From the NCBI GenBank assembly GCA_964391735.1, contig CAYMNF010000002.1, positions 1 through 64,000 of the forward strand: DNA of 64,000 nt, read 5' to 3'. The stretch comes from CAG-1031 sp964391735 (GTDB lineage Bacteria; Bacteroidota; Bacteroidia; Bacteroidales; Muribaculaceae). The notes under the pieces were generated by a model. The model was not told the DNA's origin. It searched no databases and worked only from the letters and a program-made list of their open reading frames with translations. Numbering within the stretch: the first letter of the stretch is position 1; every line of letters begins with the position of its first letter. Made by a program: the position numbers and the translations under genes. Positions 26,583 to 35,678 of the stretch are shown here, one piece after another.

Positions 26583-28481
26583 TTATAATTTAACATCAAA
26601 TTTACTATAATACCATTTACCGGTATAAGTATCTACACCTTTCTCATCTTTTTCTATAAGATAGATATATTGCCTTTTATTAACGCTGTCAAAGAATATC
26701 CGTCCATTAAATAATAAGCTATCCCACATTGAATCCCTTATCGATATAGGTCCTATATCAGTTTTTTCTCCGTTTGAGACATTCCCCGAGAAAAAGGTGA
26801 TTACATTATGAGGCATAACCTTATTTTCATCTGTACGAGATCGTAATAATACATTTCCCACCGACTGATTATTGACCACACGAACAACACCTGTTAAGTT
26901 ACCTTCAATATCCGTGGGCCACATACTCCACAGGCTTCCTTCTACATAATTGTCAGCAAGCACAAGATTCTCAATATATGTTCCTTGTAGAATTAACATA
27001 CCGTCGGGTACATCCTCTTGTGTGTATTCTTGATAACGTAAAATATTACCTTCAATAATAAGGTCATGTACCTTGTTTCTTGCTCGATCGTTATCTGTTA
27101 ATCCGGAGCCGGTATGGTCCGGCACAAATTGATTTACCAGAACTAAACGTTTGTTAACGCATCCGAAGTTATTGCGCACTATAACATAATCTGAAAATCT
27201 TAGACAATTGACAAATGCAGATGCAACCGGCATGTTTAAGTAGTTCCCATCAATTAGAGTAAATTGACGGTTTTGGCTTCTGTCTTGGATATTTGCGTTT
27301 TTCGGGTCGTTCCAAACCTCAATTGCGGAGCCGGTGAACTTAGGCAGGTCAAAATGGCAGTTACGAATAATAGCTCCATTTAACGGGTCTATCTTATCGG
27401 CATCGCCGCTTCCTCCTGAACTAAGCGGAACATTATATCCTAAAGTTATATTAATCATCCGACATCCTGTTCCACCTTTGCCCTTATAATCTATAAATGC
27501 ACAACCATCTATCAGTACATCTTGACCTCCCGAACAGTCAATAACACTATTAAAAAAGTCCTGATTGCCAATAATGTTATCTTGGCCATCAAACAGAGAA
27601 TTGATTATTCTGCTGTGTGCCGAGCATTTGATAGCCACCTGTTTGGTAGTTAGATTGCTACCGTATACGAACCTGCAATTTTCTGCATTGACAGTTCCTA
27701 CTAAGCCGAGATTCCTCACCACACAATCATGAAGATTCAATGAGTTTGTTACATCAACAGAATGGTTTTGACTGTTTGAAGTAGTGGCCCATATAGAGAG
27801 AAAGAAAGAGGACGGTGGAGTAAGGAGAGGGGCAAAAGATGTTGCAAAGATTTCGCAATTTTCAAAACGTGATGCTCCGCTTTCCGTGTCACTATCATTT
27901 ACTAAAACCATCCCCTCAGTGCAAGCAAAGATGCGTTCTAACTTGCAATTGTCGGCCATTATTTGAAATTTACACTTTCCATCAATCTGTATGGTGTTAA
28001 CTTTATTAGAATGAATGTTTAGTATGGCCGGATTAGTGGATTTGGGTAACATCAAGCGACAGTCACACGTTAGTCTCATTTCAAAGTTATCAGGTGCTAC
28101 ATTATTTATATAATCACCGTCCCCCATAAAAACCGTAAGAGATTCAGAGTAAATTATTGAGTAGGAGCCGGAAGTCGGATCATTTACTTTAATATACTTG
28201 GCTTTTGCGGTTAAGCATAAAGTTGAATAGGACCTGTTAACAAGGCTGTTTTGATTGCTACATAGTAAAAATATCCCATTTGGTTGTGACCGGTTGCCTT
28301 CTTTACCCAATTTAATTGAACCACCCTGAATTATCAATTTGCTTCCAACCGGAAGTACAATTTGGCTTTTTAGTTCATAATTACTTTCTACGCAATAAAT
28401 AGCCGCTCCGGCATTAAACAGGCTTTGTGTTAACTCAGGAAGGCCTTCGGTAGAGTTTGAGTTTAAAATCACTTTTTCCAT
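26583..28481 (-). CDS. Right-handed parallel beta-helix protein, copy 1 (intact)
   Basis: The 632-residue product is a repetitive beta-solenoid. From about residue 60 (KLIIQGGSIKLG) to residue 590 there are many short strands in the pattern of pectate-lyase-type or tail-spike-type helices (IIRNCHFDL, VLIDGCAF, LIIEGNILR, LVLADNYVEG). The C-terminus (RQYIYL...GKWYYSKF) resembles the short capping segment seen at the ends of phage-tail-type proteins. No signal peptide is visible. ATG 28481 (MEKVIL) is preferred over 28520, because a promoter-like box covers the latter. It is transcribed away from a lipoprotein pair. Its role is unknown; adhesin or carbohydrate binding are possibilities. Confidence 0.8.
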   Translation of the reverse strand: MEKVILNSNSTEGLPELTQSLFNAGAAIYCVESNYELKSQIVLPVGSKLIIQGGSIKLGKEGNRSQPNGIFLLCSNQNSLVNRSYSTLCLTAKAKYIKVNDPTSGSYSIIYSESLTVFMGDGDYINNVAPDNFEMRLTCDCRLMLPKSTNPAILNIHSNKVNTIQIDGKCKFQIMADNCKLERIFACTEGMVLVNDSDTESGASRFENCEIFATSFAPLLTPPSSFFLSIWATTSNSQNHSVDVTNSLNLHDCVVRNLGLVGTVNAENCRFVYGSNLTTKQVAIKCSAHSRIINSLFDGQDNIIGNQDFFNSVIDCSGGQDVLIDGCAFIDYKGKGGTGCRMINITLGYNVPLSSGGSGDADKIDPLNGAIIRNCHFDLPKFTGSAIEVWNDPKNANIQDRSQNRQFTLIDGNYLNMPVASAFVNCLRFSDYVIVRNNFGCVNKRLVLVNQFVPDHTGSGLTDNDRARNKVHDLIIEGNILRYQEYTQEDVPDGMLILQGTYIENLVLADNYVEGSLWSMWPTDIEGNLTGVVRVVNNQSVGNVLLRSRTDENKVMPHNVITFFSGNVSNGEKTDIGPISIRDSMWDSLLFNGRIFFDSVNKRQYIYLIEKDEKGVDTYTGKWYYSKFDVKL

Positions 28482-28556
28482 AAATTTTAATTTATGAGTT
28501 AGACATATAATTTCATACAAATTTTAATATTAAAATGTTTAAAGAATATTGATTTT

Positions 28557-28584
28557 TTTGTTAAAGGAAAATCTATTATCTTTG
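28557..28584 (+). promoter_or_regulatory. Promoter of lipoprotein A1
   Basis: TTTG (28557-28560), a short 16-bp spacer and TATCTTTG (28577-28584) precede the lipoprotein start by about 31 nt. The whole divergent region from 28482 to here is nearly repeated before lipoprotein A2. Confidence 0.6.
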
Positions 28585-28615
28585 TAGATATTATAAGAGT
28601 AACAATTAAAAAGAA

Positions 28616-29572
28616 ATGCGAAAAACGATTTGGAGGATATTGACTATATTGGGGGTGATACTTCTCACTGCCTGTAGTGACACTGAGCCAAAATCCACGG
28701 AAGGTAATGGGGATGAGGTACCCTCCCCGTCCAATCATGATACCACTATGGAAACTATGGCTCAAATTACTGAGGGGGAATGGAGCGGAATCTATTATTA
28801 CAGGCGTGTAGCTGATTATATGGAATATGATTATATTTCATCCTTAATATTTAATCAAAAAGAAGGAAATTTTGGCATTGGAAAATGCTATATTATACAT
28901 GATGGGCCGGAAAGAGATTTAACCGATTTATCACTGAAAAGGCATAAGGGTTATAGTTATTATTTTTATTTTTATATTGAAGATAATAAAATCTTTTGTA
29001 AAAACTTAGAGGAACCCACTCCAACTTACCCTTATTATCCCTATTTTCCACAACCTGCTACTTTTACCTTTGAATATAAAGATGGGCTTCTTTATATGTC
29101 TTCTCCTTTATGTCATGATTTGGTTTTAGGCAAGGACAGAGCAATACCCTCTGATGCTAACGGCATTATTGTAGATGATAGTAATACAGTAAAGAATAAA
29201 CTTAAAAAAGTATGGCTGCATGAAAATGGAAGAAATATACTTGACTTCTATCATCCCATACCTCGCATAATGCAGTTGAGTGCTGACTATAATGGCAAAT
29301 GTGATTTTTTAGTGGAAATCAATAATGGCTTCCAGTACTACTATACAACTTATCAATTAGAAGCTATGACGAAATTTAATTGGTATTTGTTTTGCTGGAC
29401 AATTAAGGAGATTTCTGATACTAAGTTAGTGTTACGTGGTTTTATGGACGACTTCGATGATGTATACTATGCTGTTCCACCTGAAACTGTACCTTGTCTT
29501 TCATATCCTGATGGTTGTGAAATTTGGGGTAAATGGAACGTTGGAGGGGGAAAAATCGGGAGCAACTGGTAA
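28616..29572 (+). CDS. Surface-type lipoprotein, family A copy 1
   Basis: The 318-residue product has a lipoprotein signal peptide with lipobox LLTAC (Cys20), followed directly by SDTEPKS. An acidic stretch right after the Cys fits the Bacteroidetes surface-export signal (inference). The mature part looks like two beta-rich halves, about residues 50-170 and 190-300. Each is rich in Tyr/Phe strands and may be lipocalin-like. The C-terminal segment (ISDTKLVLRGFMDDFDDVYY) is shared with the family B neighbours, so A and B are paralogues. No known function is recognised. A/T-rich codon use differs from the flanking chromosome. Confidence 0.82.
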   Translation: MRKTIWRILTILGVILLTACSDTEPKSTEGNGDEVPSPSNHDTTMETMAQITEGEWSGIYYYRRVADYMEYDYISSLIFNQKEGNFGIGKCYIIHDGPERDLTDLSLKRHKGYSYYFYFYIEDNKIFCKNLEEPTPTYPYYPYFPQPATFTFEYKDGLLYMSSPLCHDLVLGKDRAIPSDANGIIVDDSNTVKNKLKKVWLHENGRNILDFYHPIPRIMQLSADYNGKCDFLVEINNGFQYYYTTYQLEAMTKFNWYLFCWTIKEISDTKLVLRGFMDDFDDVYYAVPPETVPCLSYPDGCEIWGKWNVGGGKIGSNW

Positions 29573-29703
29573 TTAATTGTACCTTTTCGATGTTTCCTGA
29601 GAGTTTACAAGTTCTTGCTTCATTTTTCTAAAGATACGTTTAATCTTCTGTATGAAATTGGACATTAGGCATTAATGAAAATCAGAAAGAGATAAAAATT
29701 AAG

Positions 29704-30681
29704 ATGCGGATAATATGGTCCCTTTTAGCGTTGGTGATTATATCGGCTTGCAGTGACACTGAGCCCAAGTCGGGCACAAATGACGACCCGGCCTCCATGA
29801 CGGGGGACGAAGATGACGACATTCCCGGGCCTTGGAATAAGGATAAACCCTTTGAGGTATCTTATGATGAACAGTCTCTGGAAACTATGTCGCAAATACT
29901 TAAAATTGCAAATAAATATTGGTGGGGGGCGTATTATTACCGAAGAGTAGCTGATTATGCTCAGTATGAGGCAATTGATTACTTAGAGTTTAAACAAACT
30001 GATGGAAATGTAGGTACGGGAAAGTTCACTCTGTATCATGTTGGACCGGAGATAGATCCGGATAATTTCGAACTTATATCTAAGAATTATAGTATTTACT
30101 TTGATTTTTACATTGTAGAAAATAAAATATTTTGTAAAAGCAGAGAATCATACCCCTTTTATACTTTTGCAAGGGAAAATTATTTTACTTTTGAATATAA
30201 AGATGGACGTCTTTATATTTCCGCTCCATTCTGTCATGACATGGTTTTAGGCAAGGATAAAAAAATACGTTCTGATGTTAACGGAATTATTATAAATGAT
30301 AGTGAAGAAGTAAAAAATAAGCTTAAAAAAGTATGGCTTCATGAAAATGGAAGAAATATAATTGATTTATCTTATCGTCAATTAATCCAGCTGAATGCGA
30401 ACTCTCCTAATGGTTATAATACTTTTACGACTATAGATTTTTTTTTATACTACTACTCAACTTACCGATTGGAACTATGTACATACGGGGCAAGAATGTA
30501 TTGTTGGACCATTAAAGAGATATCTGATACTAAGTTAGTGTTACGCGGCTTTATGGACGACTTTGATGATGTATACTATGCGGTGCCTCGTGAATCGGTG
30601 CCTTATTTGCTATGGGATAAAAATCCGAAACGTGAGGATGGATGGGACGTTGGAGGGGGAAAAATCGGAGCTAACTTCTAA
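29704..30681 (+). CDS. Surface-type lipoprotein, family B copy 1
   Basis: The 325-residue lipoprotein has lipobox IISAC (Cys16), then SDTEPKSG and an acidic linker (GDEDDDIPG). It shares the HENGRNI and ISDTKLVLRGFMDDFDDVYYAVP blocks with family A, so the two arose by duplication. From 29722 to 30563 I find no difference from family B copy 2. The last 35 codons differ between copies (RESVPYLLWD here). It lies 131 nt behind A1, probably in the same transcript, and ends at a strong terminator facing the next beta-helix gene. Confidence 0.82.
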   Translation: MRIIWSLLALVIISACSDTEPKSGTNDDPASMTGDEDDDIPGPWNKDKPFEVSYDEQSLETMSQILKIANKYWWGAYYYRRVADYAQYEAIDYLEFKQTDGNVGTGKFTLYHVGPEIDPDNFELISKNYSIYFDFYIVENKIFCKSRESYPFYTFARENYFTFEYKDGRLYISAPFCHDMVLGKDKKIRSDVNGIIINDSEEVKNKLKKVWLHENGRNIIDLSYRQLIQLNANSPNGYNTFTTIDFFLYYYSTYRLELCTYGARMYCWTIKEISDTKLVLRGFMDDFDDVYYAVPRESVPYLLWDKNPKREDGWDVGGGKIGANF

Positions 30682-30789
30682 CTGTTCAGTATGCTACTTC
30701 CTTTATATAACAATTTAAAAGATCCATAATTCACAAGCTTTATTTTTCATGAAAAGATTGAGCTTTCTTTATGAAAAATGAATTCTTTT

Positions 30790-30839
30790 AAGATTAAAAA
30801 GGAGGGGTTAAGTTGTAACTACCCCTCCTTTTTAATCTT
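30790..30839. terminator. Bidirectional terminator, repeat unit 1
   Basis: Eighteen perfectly paired bases (30790-30807 with 30822-30839) around a 14-nt loop, with A-run and T-run flanks. It stops the rightward lipoprotein transcript and the leftward beta-helix transcript. An almost identical hairpin occurs at 34444-34497. Confidence 0.88.
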
Positions 30840-30855
30840 TTATTAGTATGCCTTC

Positions 30856-32110
30856 TTATTCAGGCTTTGTAAAAGCATTAAAGAACCATTGCCCGTTAAG
30901 GAATATATATTGTCTTTTACTATTAGTATCAAAAAGTGTCAGCCCGTTATATAATAAATTGGTTATCATTATCTCCCGGGCTTGCATGGTAATGAGACTT
31001 AACCGTAATCATTGTACAGCCGGGGCCTTTTACCCCATTATAGTTGACAAAAGCGCAACCTGAGATTATGATATTATGTCCATTAAACAAGTCGATAACA
31101 TCTGCCTTTAGAACTAAATCTTTTATAACATCAGCTTGCCCATCAAAAATACAATTGGTTATACGACTATGATTTGATGCGTGAATGGTTTCATAATTGT
31201 CAACAAGATTCCTCCCGAAATAGAACTTACAGTTATTGACATTAACAGAACCCGTTAAACCGATGTTTTTGACGGTACACCCTCGCAGAGTTAGGGTATT
31301 GAATGACTCAGGCTGTTCTTCAAAAGGAATATCTTTATTATTCATTATTCTTAGCTCAAAAGTAGCCCAAATCGAGAGGAAATTGGAGTCGTATGGCTCC
31401 AATTTTTTATTATCCATAGCAAAATCTTCAGCAAAAATTTCACAATTTATAAATCGCGACATCTCAGCTGTTCCCGGAAGTCGATTACACAGTACAAAAC
31501 CATCTTTGTTTGCAAAGATTCTTTCTATTTTACAATTTTCTGCAGTAAGAGAAAAATTCGATTTACCATCAATCTGTATAGTATTGACCTTGTTAGAAAC
31601 TACCCTAAGATACGCTACGTATTTTTCGGTCGATGTCGGCATCATCAAGCGACAGTTTGCTGTGAGTCTCATTTCAAAGTTATCAGACTCAATATTCTTA
31701 ATATAATCGCCATCCTTCAAAAACTCTGTTAGGGTTTGGGTATACGTCAATACATGTTTTATGGGGTTATCGGTGTCAGACGGCTTATTTATTTCAATAA
31801 CACCCGATTTTATACCAAAGCTCGTCAAACAAAGTGTTTTATACGGGCGATTATCAATGGTTTCCTGATTATTACATAACAAATAAATTCCATTCGGTGT
31901 CTCATTGTCATTATTCGCACCGTTATTCTTTTCACCAAATCGGATGGAGCCCTCATCAATCCTAAGTTCGCTCCCTTTTGGTAACACTATTTTGCTTTTT
32001 ACCTCAAAATTGCCCTTTATAATATAAAGCGCAGCTCCTTTGTTAAACATGCTTTGGGTTAACTCAGGAAGGATTTCGGTTGGATTAGAGCTCAAAATCA
32101 CTTTTTCTAT
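30856..32110 (-). pseudogene. Beta-helix protein, copy 2 (decayed)
   Basis: This copy matches copy 1 at the N-terminus and copy 3 elsewhere. Two lesions are visible. The start ATG of copy 1 is ATA here (32110), leaving only an upstream ATG at 32149. In addition, about 743 bp present in copy 3 (34619-35361) are missing at the junction near 30959, which shifts the frame to a stop at 30947. The original C-terminal tail (QYIFLNGQWFF-like) persists out of frame down to a stop at 30856. A truncated product of up to 400 residues from 32149 is possible but probably not functional. Confidence 0.8.
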
Positions 32111-32188
32111 AAATTTTATTTTATGAGTTAGACATATAATTTCATACAAATTTTAATATTAAAATGTTTAAAGAATATTGAAAATTAT

Positions 32189-32216
32189 TTTGTTAAAGGA
32201 AATTTTATTATCTTTG
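32189..32216 (+). promoter_or_regulatory. Promoter of lipoprotein A2
   Basis: TTTG (32189-32192), a 16-bp spacer and TATCTTTG (32209-32216) have the same geometry as before lipoprotein A1. The spacing conserved between the copies supports a real promoter. Confidence 0.6.
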
Positions 32217-32247
32217 TAGATATTATAAGAGTAACAACTAAAAAGAA

Positions 32248-33228
32248 ATGCGAAAAACGATTTGGAGGATATTGACTATATTGGGAGTGATACTTTTCAC
32301 TGCCTGTAGTGACACTGAGCCAAAATCCACGGAAGGTAATGTGGATGAGGTACCCCCCCCGTCTAATGATGAGGTACCCCCCCCGTCTAATCATGATATC
32401 ACTATGGAAACTATGGCTCAAATTACTAAGGGAGAATGGAGCGGAATCTATTATTACAGGCGAGTAGCTGATTATATGGAATATGATTATATTCCAGCAT
32501 TAATATTTGAAAATAAAGATGGAAATTATGGCATTGGACATTGCTATATTATACATGATGGGCCGGAAAGAGATTTAACCGATTTTTCCCTGCAAAATCA
32601 CAAGGATTATGTTTATTCTTTTTATTTTTATATTGAAGGAAATAAAATCTTTTGTAAAAAGCTAAAGGGTCCCCCTCCTACTTACCCTTATTATCCCGAT
32701 TTTCCACAACCTGATTCTTTCTTCTTTGAATATAAAGATGGGCTTCTGTACATGTCTTCTCCTTTATGTCATGACTTGGTTTTAGGCAAGGACAGAGCAA
32801 TACCCTCTGATGCTAACGGCATTATTGTAGATGATAGTAATACAGTAAAGAATAAACTTAAAAAAGTATGGCTGCATGAAAATGGAAGAAATATACTTGA
32901 CTTCTATCATCCCATACCTCGCATAATGCAGTTGAGTGCTGACTATAATGGCAAATGTGATTTTTTAGTGGAAATCAATAATGGCTTCCAGTACTACTAT
33001 ACAACTTATCAATTAGAAGCTATGACGAAATTTAATTGGTATTTGTTTTGCTGGACAATTAAGGAGATTTCTGATACTAAGTTAGTGTTACGTGGTTTTA
33101 TGGACGACTTCGATGATGTTTACTATGCTGTTCCCCCTGATACACTGCCTTGTCTTTCATATCTTGATGGTTATGCAATTTGGGGCAAATGGAACGTTGG
33201 AGGGCTAAAGAGCTGGAACATAAAGTAA
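32248..33228 (+). CDS. Surface-type lipoprotein, family A copy 2
   Basis: The 326-residue protein is closely related to A1, with signal peptide, Cys20 and SDTEPKS identical. It differs in the linker, where the eight-residue segment DEVPPPSN is tandemly repeated by a 24-bp duplication containing two C8 tracts, and in the middle (residues about 85-165). From roughly 32780 to 33115 it is the same as A1 by eye. The C-terminus diverges again (GGLKSWNIK against GGGKIGSNW). This mosaic of conserved and variable segments suggests recombination between the copies. Function unknown. Confidence 0.82.
   Translation: MRKTIWRILTILGVILFTACSDTEPKSTEGNVDEVPPPSNDEVPPPSNHDITMETMAQITKGEWSGIYYYRRVADYMEYDYIPALIFENKDGNYGIGHCYIIHDGPERDLTDFSLQNHKDYVYSFYFYIEGNKIFCKKLKGPPPTYPYYPDFPQPDSFFFEYKDGLLYMSSPLCHDLVLGKDRAIPSDANGIIVDDSNTVKNKLKKVWLHENGRNILDFYHPIPRIMQLSADYNGKCDFLVEINNGFQYYYTTYQLEAMTKFNWYLFCWTIKEISDTKLVLRGFMDDFDDVYYAVPPDTLPCLSYLDGYAIWGKWNVGGLKSWNIK
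32344..32391 (+). repeat. 24-bp tandem duplication with two C8 tracts
   Basis: Two exact 24-bp units (32344-32367 and 32368-32391) lie inside lipoprotein A2, each with eight consecutive C. Copy A1 has a single unit with an interrupted tract. Slippage in a C tract would shift the frame shortly after the lipidation site; slippage by whole units would change linker length only. Confidence 0.85.
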
Positions 33229-33359
33229 TAAATTATACCTTTTCGATGTTTCCTGAGAGTTTACAATTTCTTGCTTCATTTTTCTAAAGATACGTTTAAT
33301 CTTCTTTATGAAATTGGACATTAGGCATTAATGAAAATCACAAAGAGATGAAAATTAAG

Positions 33360-34337
33360 ATGCGGATAATATGGTCACTTTTAGCGTTGGTGATTATATC
33401 GGCTTGCAGTGACACTGAGCCCAAGTCGGGCACAAATGACGACCCGGCCTCCATGACGGGGGACGAAGATGACGACATTCCCGGGCCTTGGAATAAGGAT
33501 AAACCCTTTGAGGTATCTTATGATGAACAGTCTCTGGAAACTATGTCGCAAATACTTAAAATTGCAAATAAATATTGGTGGGGGGCGTATTATTACCGAA
33601 GAGTAGCTGATTATGCTCAGTATGAGGCAATTGATTACTTAGAGTTTAAACAAACTGATGGAAATGTAGGTACGGGAAAGTTCACTCTGTATCATGTTGG
33701 ACCGGAGATAGATCCGGATAATTTCGAACTTATATCTAAGAATTATAGTATTTACTTTGATTTTTACATTGTAGAAAATAAAATATTTTGTAAAAGCAGA
33801 GAATCATACCCCTTTTATACTTTTGCAAGGGAAAATTATTTTACTTTTGAATATAAAGATGGACGTCTTTATATTTCCGCTCCATTCTGTCATGACATGG
33901 TTTTAGGCAAGGATAAAAAAATACGTTCTGATGTTAACGGAATTATTATAAATGATAGTGAAGAAGTAAAAAATAAGCTTAAAAAAGTATGGCTTCATGA
34001 AAATGGAAGAAATATAATTGATTTATCTTATCGTCAATTAATCCAGCTGAATGCGAACTCTCCTAATGGTTATAATACTTTTACGACTATAGATTTTTTT
34101 TTATACTACTACTCAACTTACCGATTGGAACTATGTACATACGGGGCAAGAATGTATTGTTGGACCATTAAAGAGATATCTGATACTAAGTTAGTGTTAC
34201 GCGGCTTTATGGACGACTTCGATGATGTATACTATGCGGTGCCTCCGGGAACGGTGCCTTATTTGCCATGGGAAAAAAATCCGAAACATGAGTATGGATG
34301 GGACGTTGGAGGGGGAAAAATCGGAACTAACTTCTAA
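33360..34337 (+). CDS. Surface-type lipoprotein, family B copy 2
   Basis: The 325-residue lipoprotein is almost the same as B1: one base differs near the start (33377), then 33378-34219 matches 29722-30563 without a difference I can find. After that the last codons vary (PGTVPYLPWE). The start is set at ATG 33360 to match B1. An in-frame ATG at 33348 exists only in this copy. Lipobox IISAC at Cys16 and the acidic linker are retained. It follows A2 by 131 nt and ends at the second strong terminator. Confidence 0.82.
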   Translation: MRIIWSLLALVIISACSDTEPKSGTNDDPASMTGDEDDDIPGPWNKDKPFEVSYDEQSLETMSQILKIANKYWWGAYYYRRVADYAQYEAIDYLEFKQTDGNVGTGKFTLYHVGPEIDPDNFELISKNYSIYFDFYIVENKIFCKSRESYPFYTFARENYFTFEYKDGRLYISAPFCHDMVLGKDKKIRSDVNGIIINDSEEVKNKLKKVWLHENGRNIIDLSYRQLIQLNANSPNGYNTFTTIDFFLYYYSTYRLELCTYGARMYCWTIKEISDTKLVLRGFMDDFDDVYYAVPPGTVPYLPWEKNPKHEYGWDVGGGKIGTNF

Positions 34338-34443
34338 CTGTTCAGTATGCTACTTCCTTTTTATCACAATCTAAAAGTTCCAAAATTCACAATCTTTATT
34401 TTTCATGAAAAGATTGAACTTTCTTTATGAAAAATGAATTCTT

Positions 34444-34497
34444 AAAAGATTAAAAAGGAGGGGTTAAGTTGTAACTACCCCTCCTTTTTAATCTTTT
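34444..34497. terminator. Bidirectional terminator, repeat unit 2
   Basis: Twenty perfectly paired bases (34444-34463 with 34478-34497) around a 14-nt loop. It is a near copy of the hairpin at 30790-30839 and lies between lipoprotein B2 and beta-helix copy 3. Confidence 0.88.
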
Positions 34498-34508
34498 ATT
34501 AGTATGCC

Positions 34509-35678
34509 TTATTTTTTAGACTCTTTAGTGAAAGTATTAAAGAACCATTGACCGTTAAGGTAAATGTATTGTTTTTGGTTTTGAGTATCAAAAAGTGTCA
34601 GCCCATTATATAATAAATACTCCTTGTACGCATCTTCATCTTTTGGATTACTATTTCCCGTTCCTTGCTGTGACGGCACCTGAGGTAGGATTTGGCATAA
34701 GTCAGTATTCCTTCCTTTTGATACATTGCCTGAGCAAAATGTCAGAACATTTTCAGGCATCACCGCATTAATCGGATAACGAGACCCAAATATCTCACTG
34801 CCTATAGCCTGATTGTTGTCAAATCGTACTACTCCCCACAAAATTAATTCCTCATTACCCGGATACAAACTCCAAACTTTTCCTTCATTGGAGTTATTAT
34901 TTAGTACAAGGTTTTCAATTTTGGCACCCTTAAGTATGCACATATTTTCTGGAATACTTCCTGGAGAATGTAACTGATCCCTTAGAATGTTCCCCTCAAC
35001 AACAAAATTGTGTACCTTATTTTTGATATCCTCAGGGTTATTTGCGTCTTCTCTCGTTATCTTTATAGTTTTAGCGTTTGCAGGGATAAATACCAAACTA
35101 TCGTTCACACAACCGAAATTATTGCGGACAATCATAAAGTCGGTGTATCTTAGACAATAGACAAAAGATCTTGCTAATGGCATATTTATATAGTTATTCT
35201 CTATCACAGTAAAATGTCTATTCAGTGACCGAACTTGCTTGAAAGAATCAATTGCTTCATTCCATACCTCAATCGCATTTCCCGTGAACTTAGGAAGATC
35301 AAAACAGCAGTTGCGTATTATAGCTCCGTTTTGAGGTCCAACAGTATCACTCAAAACATTTTGGTTATCATTATCTCCCGAGATAGCATGGTAATGAGAC
35401 TTAACCGTAATCATTGTACTGCCGGGGGCTTCTCCCTCATTATAGTTGACAAAAGCGCAACCTGAGATTATGATATTATGTCCATTAAACAANNNNNNNN
35501 NNNNNNNNNNNNNNNNNNNNNNNNNNNNNNNNNNNNNNNNNNNNNNNNNNNNNNNNNNNNNNNNNNNNNNNNNNNNNNNNNNNNNNNNNNNNCCCTTTAT
35601 AATATAAAGCGCAGCTCCTTTGTTAAACATGCTTTGGGTTAACTCAGTTCTTGATGCAGAAATAATCACAGTGTCCAT
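34509..35678 (-). CDS. Right-handed parallel beta-helix protein, copy 3 (interrupted by assembly gap)
   Basis: The visible C-terminal part (about 330 residues) is a beta-solenoid related to copy 1, with the same order of strands (IIRNCCFDL, MIVRNNFGCV, FVVEGNILRD, LVLNNNSNEG) and the capping tail QYIYLNGQWFFN. The N-terminus differs (MDTVIISASR, then ELTQSMFNKGAAL), so recombination has replaced the first codons and the upstream region. A run of 100 N at 35493-35592 hides the middle. By comparison with copy 2, about 920 bp should lie there, giving a protein of roughly 640-670 residues. The open frame across the N run is therefore not evidence of continuity. Confidence 0.7.
   Translation of the reverse strand: MDTVIISASRTELTQSMFNKGAALYIIKXXXXXXXXXXXXXXXXXXXXXXXXXXXXXXXXXXLFNGHNIIISGCAFVNYNEGEAPGSTMITVKSHYHAISGDNDNQNVLSDTVGPQNGAIIRNCCFDLPKFTGNAIEVWNEAIDSFKQVRSLNRHFTVIENNYINMPLARSFVYCLRYTDFMIVRNNFGCVNDSLVFIPANAKTIKITREDANNPEDIKNKVHNFVVEGNILRDQLHSPGSIPENMCILKGAKIENLVLNNNSNEGKVWSLYPGNEELILWGVVRFDNNQAIGSEIFGSRYPINAVMPENVLTFCSGNVSKGRNTDLCQILPQVPSQQGTGNSNPKDEDAYKEYLLYNGLTLFDTQNQKQYIYLNGQWFFNTFTKESKK
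35493..35592. other. Assembly gap (100 N) inside the repeat island
   Basis: The flanks match beta-helix copy 2 up to 31090 on one side and from 32013 on the other, the latter as an exact 55-bp match (35593-35647 with 32013-32067). The gap therefore covers a segment that is probably near-identical between copies 2 and 3, where short-read assembly would fail. Confidence 0.95.

Noticed and set aside
28482..28520. Upstream start (MYEIICL) for beta-helix copy 1
   Set aside because: It lies in the repeated promoter region, and copy 3 begins at the position equivalent to the downstream ATG.
28482..32247. Invertible promoter (phase switch)
   Set aside because: The repeated regulatory regions are direct repeats; I found no inverted repeats flanking a promoter.
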